Below are positions 12,701-24,400 of a stretch of DNA of 64,000 nucleotides, piece after piece. This DNA comes from Atopsyche davidsoni (Eukaryota > Arthropoda > Insecta > Trichoptera > Hydrobiosidae). The translations under genes were made by a program, and so were the position numbers. Location of the stretch: assembly GCA_022113835.1 (NCBI GenBank), contig JAILWY010000013.1, positions 15,796,001 through 15,860,000 on the forward strand. The letters are read 5' to 3'. The number at the start of each line of letters is the position of its first letter. The first letter of the stretch is position 1. The notes under the pieces are model-generated. The model saw only the letters and a program-made list of their open reading frames with translations. It did no database searches and had not been told where the DNA came from.

Positions 12701-15004
12701 TTATAAAACTACCCATTTAGTAATCTATAGTCAATATAACCTGAACCAAACTTGCTTACGTGAATATGGGTGCTTATATATGGATCTTTTGTGTTAATTT
12801 AAATTTGTTGTTTTACCAATCATATATTAATTTTTTGCCGTTTTTTTCAACGTACTTAGATATATATTTTGCATTACTCGCAAAGCTTTTTCGTAATAAA
12901 TTGACCAATTGAGAATTGATTGAATTTGTAAAATAAGTTGCAATGATTTTATTACTAGCTTATGATCTGGCAAATTTATACAGCTCTGAACTTTGAGCTG
13001 TCATATTCAATCAATCTGTTAATTCAAGTCCGAAATCTAATTAATCTCTGAATAAGCCCACAAATATGAAAACATCTTAAAACGAGTTAACGAGACAGTG
13101 GTAAATAACATATTACCCATTCGTATTGCAAATTTTTCGTATCAATGTTTCTAAGCATGTTTGATTCTTCGATATATTGATTAATTATAAATGATAATTT
13201 TTTAATAATTACCTGCTAAAAATGCATTTTGATTCCAGCTTAAGGTCACTTCGGTTAAACTACCTTTGCTATTGTTGAATCCACATATGGTTATTGTCTT
13301 TTTTATATAAGTTGTAGACCAGTTGTATGATTGTAACTTAATAAAGAAAATGTTATTATCATGAAAGGTGTAACTGGAGGGGACCTTGTAATGAACCTGT
13401 AGAGATGTATTTCTAATATACTTACTGAAAGAAGATATTAAATAAAAAAATTCATTTTGTAAAATACTATTGTGTTTTATTTTTGGAGTGTAATTATGTG
13501 AAAATCATTCCAACAGGAGACATACACAAATTTACAACAATTTAATATGTATTTTTTTAAACTACAGTATTAGTGAAATTCTTCCAACCCAACAATTTTA
13601 AAATATTAAATATCAATACCTCAAAACAACAATAAGAAATTTAATAAAATATTGTCTTTAAGATGTGCTAAATAAACCGGGTACAAAATTTCCAATACAA
13701 TTAAAGTTCTGAGAAGTAAAACGTTAATTTATAGATCAATTGCTATGGATGTCTAGCAATGGTCAAGTCGTAAAGATTCCCATAAAAACCATAGACTGAA
13801 GCATAGAAATGATGAAATCTCCAGTGGCTTAACACCCTCGAGTTATGTTTTCAGTCATGTCAAACAGGACGGTAATACAAAAATATTAATAATCTACTCT
13901 TTATGCCTGCAAATTTTGATTTGATAGGAGAACGTATATGCAGCCTTCGCCTCTGAAGAAATAAGACAGTGAGAGAAGCCCTCTGATGAATATTTCAGCC
14001 AACAAACTTAAGAGAATAATATTTAGTGTCAATATTTCTAGCAAAATATATATTTCACAAGAAATACTATTATATTTTCCACTTATTTGTAATATTTTAT
14101 GTTTTCTTTGAGATCTTGATATTTATATGTCTGTTACATCTTATAATATCTACGCATATCTTTTAAGTAATTTTATCACAATGTGTTATCGAAAATTTTT
14201 ACTATATAATATTATCACAATATATTTAGTTTGATAAGAATATAATGTTTTACGTGTGTCAATTTGAAGGCAGCGTAGGTCCACTACAATTATGATTATT
14301 GTATTCTAGATCTGTCTATTGGTGGTAGTTAAGAATAAACATAATATCTAAATAAAAAATCTACTTCATCAAATGATACTTAAAATTTAAAAATATATTT
14401 ATACATCATCACATATGTTAAATAATATTAAAAATCAGCAATATGATTTCTTAAAACCCATGACCACAGTGATATACTCACAGAAATAATCTAACATTTC
14501 TTCTTAATGTAAATAGTATATTGTAAATAGGCTTTATTCTCATGTTGCTGGGTAGGCACTGGTCTTTGTGTATGTATTGTTTACAATAACTTTAACCCTA
14601 AGTTAATAAATAATAGTTAATCTACAAACACATTCAAAATATAACTACAAAGTCCTTTCATCTTCATTCTAAGGATCATTATATTAAAAAAATAAATCAT
14701 AAAACATTATCAGTTCCTTCAAAACACAACGCATTTTGTGCATTCTACATTTCTCAAATGTTTTCAATTTAAATATAAACACCAACTTTTTAATCAATAA
14801 GTTGTTAATTAAATCAAATTGAAGAAATTTCGGGAAGAAGAAAGAACTACGATTCCATTAGCAAATTATATGAGCTAGAATAGTAAACTCTACACAATAA
14901 GAAACTATATAAAGGTACTTCGTACAATGTTTGTACAATACAACTTCTGATTCTAATTAGTCTATTAGTAAATAGACTAATTACGTCCTATCACACAAGC
15001 TTAT
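9721..15004. other. Convergent 3' intergenic region / 3' UTRs
   Basis: AT-rich, with no convincing coding sequence. It separates the + strand glycosyltransferase from the - strand transporter A, so both 3' UTRs lie here. An AATAAA occurs at 9740-9745, only 20 nt past the glycosyltransferase stop; further AATAAA motifs lie near 10.08 and 13.44 kb, so the true 3' end cannot be fixed. For transporter A a - strand AATAAA sits at 14533-14538. Confidence 0.7.
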
Positions 15005-15424
15005 TTAATGTGGCGAGGCACTCATGTGGGATTTAACAAACCTACCGATATATTTCAAAGCCTTGAACGTTCTATTAGGAGAGAGCCTCTGTCGCAGAAG
15101 GTAGTATCCGGCGCAATTGAACGCAACAAAAAATACAAGCAGCATGGAGAGAGAGAACGAAAAGGTTGCATCGTTCATTCCCATCATCTTGATGAAGTAC
15201 TTGGGGCTCTTATACTCACAGTAGGTTTCTGTATCTGGACAAAACAAGTCCTTGCGGCCCGATCCATAGATTGCAGTGACGAGCCCTTCCAGACCGTAGC
15301 GCAAGTAGCTGCAGTACATGGCCAGGCGCCAGTGAAGCGGGACCGGAAGGTCTCCAGAACCAATTCCATAAACAGCTAACAGCATCAAGGGCACCGAGAA
15401 GGCGGGCCCTGTGAATACGCTGTT
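15005..15424 (-). CDS. Transporter A last coding exon (C-terminal)
   Basis: 420 nt ending in TAA (15007-15005). Encodes [20 protein letters not shown], the large extracellular loop with [15 protein letters not shown] and cysteines in CPDTETYC, and the last membrane helix. The C terminus extends about 20 residues ([20 protein letters not shown]...) past the last helix, longer than in transporter B. Confidence 0.95.
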   Translation of the reverse strand, partial: NSVFTGPAFSVPLMLLAVYGIGSGDLPVPLHWRLAMYCSYLRYGLEGLVTAIYGSGRKDLFCPDTETYCEYKSPKYFIKMMGMNDATFSFSLSMLLVFFVAFNCAGYYLLRQRLSPNRTFKALKYIGRFVKSHMSASPH

Positions 15425-18400
15425 CTGTAATTGCAAAGAAAACTCAATTAGTGGTATGTCGTGGGTGTAAATAATTAAAACTAAGAGTAACGCAGTTAAC
15501 TCACTACTATATTTAAGGTAGAGGAAATGATAACTGCCAAGGTTTCAGATATTAGGGCTATCATGAGCAGAACTGAGAAGAACATAGCAAATCTAGATAT
15601 GTCCATTGGCTGTCCTGTTATGAAGTACGTCATTGTCAGATAAATGCTGGACATCAATAGCTGCACCGGAATTCTGACTAAAATCGATGCAGCAAAGTAC
15701 GGTTTTAGTCCATACCATCTATTGAAATATTCTCTCTTCAGCAGTTGTACTTCTGATGGAACTGTAAGCACATTAATACATATTTTATAAAAAGCGCTAA
15801 TATTTCAGCAGCAATGTATAAATAATTAATTCTGGGTTAAAATCCATTCCAACATAGGTATGATCAGCACTGGTAAGCACATGTTAGAAACGTAAGCTAC
15901 ACTCTACTTGTCTGATTAATTTCAAATAAACATTTTATGAACCTTTTAAATGAAACAAATTTTACATTTTTTTACATCAGTGGACAAAGTAATATTACAA
16001 TTGTATAATTGAACAAGTGTCAGGTTCAGTAGCCAAAGTCCAATACTATGCAACCCACATTTGTCGTAGACTTGAACATCAAAACTTCATGATGAATGTT
16101 TGATTGATGCTGACTTGATTGTGAAAATTATGCCTAGTTTATAAAACCCTATTATATATTACCTACTACACAGATATTGTCATTAAAGTCTTCTGAATGG
16201 ATTACGATCATGATAAGAATATTAAAAATATCTAATTTCTCAATATGAATTTAAATTAATACATATTTAAAATATTTCTTCAATCATTATGATATTTATA
16301 ACCAAAATATGTTATTAAGAATCGTGGAGTTTACTCACATGAAAGAAGCACCGGTAGCATCGGAACGTACATCAAAACTATAAGGCAGGTATAACAAAAG
16401 CCAAAGTTGAAAATTGTTTTCGATCCGTCTTCTCCCATTTGCAAAAAAAGGAAGCCGATTATAATTCCCAAGAATATATGTAGAGAGATTTTAAGCCAAA
16501 AGTATGCCTGGAAAAATTACAAAAACTCAACAAAAATAGACATTTTATTTTTTTATATTTATTCTTGTCTTCAAAAAACATATTCTAAAATTTATCAGAT
16601 ATTTAATTTTTAGCAAAAGATATGTAACATATTCTATAAATTATGTGATTAAGCACATTTTTTCATACATTGAAAACAATTAAAGAAAATAAATAAATTA
16701 ATCAATGTACTAATATTTCTTGTTTTAATCTATGATAACACAGAGATAAGAGATTAAATAATCAATTTAATACATACAGCATCTCTCCATGCTTGCAGTA
16801 TCATCCTATAAAACAATACTCTGAACTGCATCCACGCAGAACTTCGGTATTTGTACTGGTGCGTGCGCACAGCCTCAGGAGCCGGTTCCAGGTCTAACGG
16901 AGAGTAGGGAAGGCACTTCTGCGAAGACTCCTGCGTTCTCGCCCTCTGCGTCTTGTCACACTGGGGAGGAGTCCAGCTGACACAGCGACCGTTATCCACA
17001 GCCATCACCATTTTCTCCGTATGATCCCCATACTCCCCACTGGACACCTCAATAACTGCAATAATTATTTTTATTTAATCAGTAATTCATTCAACAATAA
17101 AGCGCTGCATGTTCTAAAAGTTTTAAACCAAAGATATTATAAACCCGTGATATAAGAGCACCCGGGATATATTCTAGGCAATTAATCATACTTGTAACAT
17201 TCAGAATAATGACAGACCATCATGGCTCAAAGGAGATAATCTACAACGATATCAGACTTTATACATTGTCTCTCTGCACTTTGTTGTATCTACGGTACAA
17301 TCAATTGTTTACATTTATTGAATACATTTTGTTACTTTGTAGTATAATACATCATTACACATGCAAATTGCATCAATTACAATTGTGTTGAAATTTTTCA
17401 ATCTGAAGTGATTTCATTAAAATTATATTAACTTGACGGCCTTGCATTTTCTTATTCTCTAGGTGTATTTTCAAAGCCAATCATTTATTGTGAGACATTA
17501 CATTGACAGTCGTGGAATACTTACTGACTGATATATTAGATGATGGTTTGGAGTGTTATTTAGTTCATTGATGCATAAGCGCTGACAAATTACTGTAAAA
17601 TACTGTAAAAATTATGATTTTTTTCAGATATGATAGGAACTACTAAATGCTAAAAACTTAACATGCTGATCATGGTTACAGTCACCTCTAATCTCACTCG
17701 TCTGCCTATATTATACCCCCAGTCTCTGACTTACTTTTCAAGATGAGAAGTTTACTCCTCATTCAAATTATCTGAACTCCGATGCCTTCTGCTTCTGGAG
17801 TTAGCATAAAAGAAAGATTTTTTGATGAGAGATATAGTGGAACTAATACCAGTTGTAAAAATATAGAGAAAACAGGGATTGAAGACGTTGAATATAGAAT
17901 AGAAAATTTTACCATCCAAAAACACTTAAAACATCTATTATGTGATTAATAGGATAATACGTGATGTAATAATTACCAAAGTCAGCAGGATTGTAATGAA
18001 CAGGACATGGCAGTCCAATTCCTTTTAGGAATGATACAATATGTCCGCCGTAACCCTGGTACACACACTGGCCGGCAGCCACTATGTACACGTGGTCAAA
18101 CATGGAGAACAGGCGAGCTGAAGGAGTGTGGATGGAACAGATCACTGTTCGGCCGCCTTGAGCTATCTGCTTCAGCAGAGAGATGCACTGTGACGAGGAG
18201 AGATCATCGAGTCCGCTGTTGAAAGACAATCCCAGATATATAAGCAATCGAAGAAAAAAAAAACACTTAAGAAAATTGAAAGAATCTGATCATAACTGCA
18301 TCACTCCAACAGTAACGTCAATTCACATATATAAATCAAAAACATCCTTTGAGATAAGCACTTGCCACTCTACCATACTGGTGAATGCAATTCTCGACAA

Positions 18401-21400
18401 TCTGCCTATCTATCAGGATTGCATCATAGCTGTGATGGATCAAATTACCAGATCGACATATCTATACACAGCCTCCGCTTAGTCTATGGATATGGGAAGG
18501 TAAAGATAATGCTAAGGTTTTTAACAATATATTTAATTAAATTATATTCATGATGAATTACTTTATTCATAATAAATTTTATAAAACAGTAATAACACTA
18601 ACCAACAGATGAGGGTACCTGTATATTATATCTAAGTAGGGTAATTAAATTTTATTATAAGTTGGAAAACTCCATTTTATAGCTTATAACAATGGTTATG
18701 TTAATTTACTTTGGAAAGAATAGACATCATTCAATCATTTAATAATTTAATAAATTGAAAATATTCATTGAATCAAATAAGATTTATTATTGATTTATTA
18801 AGATTTATTTACATTATTTTTCATAAGTTTTTTATGGATCCTATCACCGATCCTTTTTATCGTAAAACAGGAGTCAATATTTAATAATCCTTATTTAGCA
18901 TGCTTACTTTTTGTTAGAAAAAATAAAATCATGTACTTATCAGATATTTTTACGCTAACTCTAGCAATACTTGCACAGTGGTACATCTTCAACCTACTAT
19001 TGATGAAAAACAATCAGCATTCAAACGTTACTTAAACCAAACAAGTATTTTCAACAATGAATAGATAAACTAGCATAAAAATGTTGAACTTATACTCACG
19101 TGGTAGGTTCATCTAGAAATATAACAGGCGGATTGTTGACAAGTTCCAAGGCAATTGACAAGCGCTTCTTCTCCCCTCCTGATAGTCGTGCGCTGGTTGT
19201 ATTTTTTGCTTTACTCAATCGAAGCATATCCAGAATTTCACTGATCTGAAACATATTAATATCATTAGTATTAGTTGTGATAATTTGCTGTTAGTATTGC
19301 AATATTCTTCAAAATGTATAACATATCATTACAAAGTAACACAACTAATAAGCATTATTATTTAGTCATCAAGCTCTTCTATAAATTTTTAAACATTTTA
19401 ATCTTGTGTGAATGATCAATATTTTTGTTTATTTTACTAATGAAGTAATGATATTTTTGTCTGTGTATTAACTGTGATGCACAGCACAAATATTAATATA
19501 CCATTGACTCCTCTATTTCTCCCACATATACCTGTCCGTTGTATATAGCTTACTGAAAATGAAGCTCTCGAGTAAATTTATATAATTGCCAAGAACAAGA
19601 GGGAGTAGGAAACTGTACTAACATTTTTGGATAAGAAACATTGTTTAGAACGCAAATAAAACCGCCTAGATCACTTAAGAATCTGGGTAAATTAATCATC
19701 TTTATTTATTGAATCGACTATTCTTACTTCATAATTTTGAAAAAGTCTTATTGAATTTTTAATTTTTAAAAACAACTTTCAAGTTAGAAAAATTAACTAT
19801 ATTTTTATTGAATTCTATTAGTGATTTTGTTCTAGAATTATGTTTAAGAATGAATTAACAATTCTTATAAATGAAAAACCCCAGTTGTAATAAAATATTA
19901 AAACTTTAAAATATCGGTTGAAACCGGTATATTATGATGCATACAAAATTTAGCATTTAACTTGTTTTTTTAATTCATGGAAAAGCATTCATGCTTATTA
20001 ATGACCGTTTTTAATTAAATAATAAATCCACTTATTGCATGTCACTGCGATCACCAAGTAAACAGGTATTTCCTAGCAGATTCAATATTTCTTTTTATGT
20101 TTACAGTGTATTACAAATTGATGTCGATAATTCATATTTGTTGTCAAAACAAGACCCAATAATAACCTCTGAATAATATTCTAGTATATATGAAAATAAG
20201 ATTCTAATTGTACATAGTTAAAAAAATTAACAATCGCATAAACTCAATAAAAGGATTCTCATTGTTATTTTAATAAGGAATCATTAAATAAAATTAAACT
20301 AACCAATGACAGTTCCTCGTGATCGAGCTCAAAACGTTTAAAAAAATTATGCCATAATCTAATAACCAATTAGTGAATGATAAAATTACCGAATAATCGA
20401 TTTAATATTGATTGCAGTGAACCGGAGTACGTAGCATTGCCTTTTCGTAAGTGTTAAAACAACAATAAACACGAATACCTACTATGTATATACTATCAAT
20501 ATTTGATATCTGAATATATCGCCCTGTGCAGGCCACCGCGGCCGGTGCAGGGCAACACCTCTGGAGAGAAAGAGTGACGAGACATCACACGCCGTGACAC
20601 GACATGCGACCGTTTGATTCAGCCAATAGCGTCTTACGTTTCATTGTTTACTTGGATAAAACTAGAAAAAACACCCAAAATAAAGGGACGCTATTGGCTG
20701 ATTTCAAATCGGTCGCATGCCGTGTCGTGACGTGAGTAGAGTACTTAACACGCGGCCTAGGGCCACTGATCGCGCACCGATGGCCCGAGCGGTTTATCAC
20801 CTCGCCGTTAACTGTTTGTTTTATTAATCATCAGTCTTGCTCTTTTGCTACTGATGTTGTTATAATTTAATTGTTTACTTATCAAGTGATCAACTTTTTG
20901 TGTCGGTCAAGATTTTAACAATTAGCTTACGACGAAAGATTTAACTTCCTCGCGGTCTGATGCTACCCAACACTAGGATTCCGTGTTCCATATGTAAGTA
21001 CTTTTTTTGTTGTATAAATGTAATTAGGCATCCGTTTTTTTAAAAAGCTGATTTTCTACGTTTCACAACGATTCCGAAAACGTTTCGTTCGCCTTTGGTC
21101 GCCATTTTTTTTAATATTACAAATTGTTTACCCACCGATCTTTTTACTTGCGGCCTACTTAGTAGAATAATGATGTCAATGACTATTCATACTCATATCA
21201 TCCAAACTTTGGATCTATACCGCACGCAATGAAGATTTTTTTTTGAAATAACGAAATGTCAATATTAATTAATGCGATTTAGAGAAACAACGATTGTCGA
21301 TTGTTTGAAAAAAACAACGACGCCCGCCATGGCGGCAGCGCGGAAAAAGTTCGTGACTGCTGTTGCACCACTATTATCCGACTGAACGACGGCAAATTGC

Positions 21401-24400
21401 ATGTGCAACGTACCATAAATATGTGAACGCGCACGTATTGCACAACCTTTTATCTGATTCTTAAAAGAAGCGAATATTATTTGCGAGATGGTATTCTGAA
21501 GTTTTTGAGGTTAGGAAGTGAAGTGAAGCATCTCACAACGACAGCTTTCTTCTCCCGGGACAAGTCGTCGCCGAGCTTGAGGTCCGCAGCCACCAGCATG
21601 GCCTCCTGCACCGTGATGCGGGGCTGCAGGAGGTCCTCCTGCATGATGTACCGGCTCAGCTTTCGGAACTGCCGAATGTCGCGGGGCTGCCCGTTCGTGC
21701 AGATCTGGCCCGTTGCGCTGAAGCATCTGTGAGTAAGAACATCATATTTAGCAGGCCACTCGCGAACGTCATTTTTCAATGGTATTCAGAATCTCTAAAC
21801 CAGTGCTTCTCAAAGTGGTCCGGGGGTCCCTGAACAACGTCAGGGGGTCCGCACATTGTGACACATTTTCATTAATATGGAAGATAAAATAAATAACAAT
21901 GAATACATTATTAGCGATTTTTACGTCCAAAGTAAAATATTAATATAGACAGGTGCATAAAATACAAGTAATAACAGGCATCGCGGTGAGTCAGGTAGGT
22001 TAATACAGGAACGCAATAGAGTCGATACTTGCACCAACTAGTCTATAATATGAATTTATGTAGTTTTTCACCCAGGGCCCGTAGGCAAGTTTGACTATGA
22101 AAATAGAGTTTGAGAGCCACTGCTCTAAACGATGAAGATTTTTTCGCACGCTTATAGTTGATTGTTACAAAAATATATGATATATACGCTCTGAATACGT
22201 AATCGGCGCGTTTGATATGAAGAAAAAAAAAATCCTTCAAATAAACAGTTTCCCAAATATAACGCGGAAATAAATATCAAACGTTATTTCTAATATATTT
22301 GATGACCTTTTTACGATTTCGTAAAATATCTTTTATTTTTGAATAATTTATTAAAATATAAATTGAGCTTACTTGTATCCTGCAAGGATGTTCAAAAGGG
22401 TAGACTTCCCGGCCCCCGAAGGGCCCAGGATTGCCGTGAGTTGTCCCGATCTGAACTGGCCGCTAATGCTGCGAAGGATTATCTTGGATGCTGAAACATA
22501 AGAAATCAATATGTTAGTTATTGAAAGAAAAAAAAAACACGTTAAAGCTTTCTATAGTAATACATAAAACTATACCCGAGGATATAGTTTCAATTTCCTT
22601 TTTTTTGTATTGCTGCATCCTTATCACGCCCAAAATCCGTTGTCATTATCGGTAAAATATTCCATTTGTATAATGTTTTACTTTTCAAAATATTTAAATA
22701 GGCAGCAGAATATTTATCATTATAAAAAAAATCTTTAATAATTATCAAGTCGTGTGAATATTATATTATACCTTACATTGACTTCTGTATTGCGGATTGT
22801 TTATTATTTTCGCAATAAATAAACTTCTCGGTTCAAGATCAAAGTAGAGACAATGGGATATAGCCTTGACATTAAATGCATATCTAAGAAATTAAATAAC
22901 TATATAATGGTTATACTACTATTAATATGCGTAGTTCTAATTACGTCTACAGTTACTTATATTATGATAAATAAAGTAAAAGCAGAGGCTAAAGCACACA
23001 GATCACACCATAATTGTTAACATACTCAAAGACTCATAGCAGCCTTGTTGCCAGGATATCATTTTTATTTTCGTAGCTAGTTCATCGGTAATATTAAATA
23101 TTGTAAATAAATCATTTTGAAAAAAGTTAATTTATCGTGGCGTATTCGTAAAGGTCGTAAACTTTGGACTTTCCTTAGTAAACATACTTCTTAAAAAAAA
23201 TTTGCAAATTCATTTTTACAGTAAAACCACTATATAACGGACTAAGGGGGGGGGGTGTCCGTTAATGCCGAATCTCCGTTATATAAAAATAGGTTTAAAA
23301 TAAATGAATTTTTTTTTTAAGTACACTGTATTTAGATATAATAAAAAAACACACTAAATTATATTGAATTGTCTTAAATAACGTTGCTGTTTGATATCGA
23401 CACGCTTGCTTTCGGTAATCCTACTAAAAAGAAATCAACTTTTGTTTACACTTTTGATGTAAAATAATGTAATGTAGTTTGTTGTTTTTTTTGTAATCAA
23501 AGTACGAAAATGCATATAATATAGTTGAATTATTTCTAAAAAATGTTTACATGCGGGGCGACACTTGAATTTAATCGTGTACAATAATAACACCACGTTT
23601 TTATTTTTTTACATTTGCCCGGATTTTTTGTCCCTTATATCCAAAGTTCGTTAAATAGAGGTCCGTTTTATCGAGGTTTTACTGTAATGTTAATAAAAAA
23701 ACAAACGACGCTTTTTTTACTATCCTTATTTACTTGTGCTTAAACTCTGAATTCAACATATGAAATTTAGTATTTATTGCAGTTGAAGTGGAAAAAATAT
23801 TGATAAGTTATTTCATTCATTTAAGCAAATATTCAAGAAAAGTATAAAAGGAATACTTTTTATACCATCCATATTCGAAACCATAAATACACTGTCGACA
23901 CTTGTCCCTTCCCCTTAATTCAACACGTATATTATGTTCTTGTATTGCACATCGATTACTTTTTATCAATGCCATAGACGTTGTAGAAAACATACAGACC
24001 AATTAAAGGTATAATTATAAAGCGAGTTTAACGAGGAGGCAGTTGTATGTGCAATTATTTTTATTTATTTAAATACTAATACAAACTGGTAACTCGTGCA
24101 AAACATGTAACTAAGAAATAATAACTACGTTTAAATATAATTCATGCTCAATAACACACTAGTTTTAATAAGAAAAAGACTTCTCGCAACTAATATGAGC
24201 TATCATTTTCCTGTACGTATCTTACACCTCATATATTACTCGAATAAAATAGATAATTCTTTGGCTTCGCATGCTAGTCAGCGAGACCTGATAAACTCGA
24301 GTCGAGTCAACCTAAACACTAACGCAAATATTACATACCATCGTCCAATCCATCGTGCTGAATCATTTTGGACATGTGAAAACCGCAACGTTGAAAATGT

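Noticed and set aside
15008..15379. 123-codon + strand open frame
   Set aside because: Antisense shadow of the last exon of transporter A.
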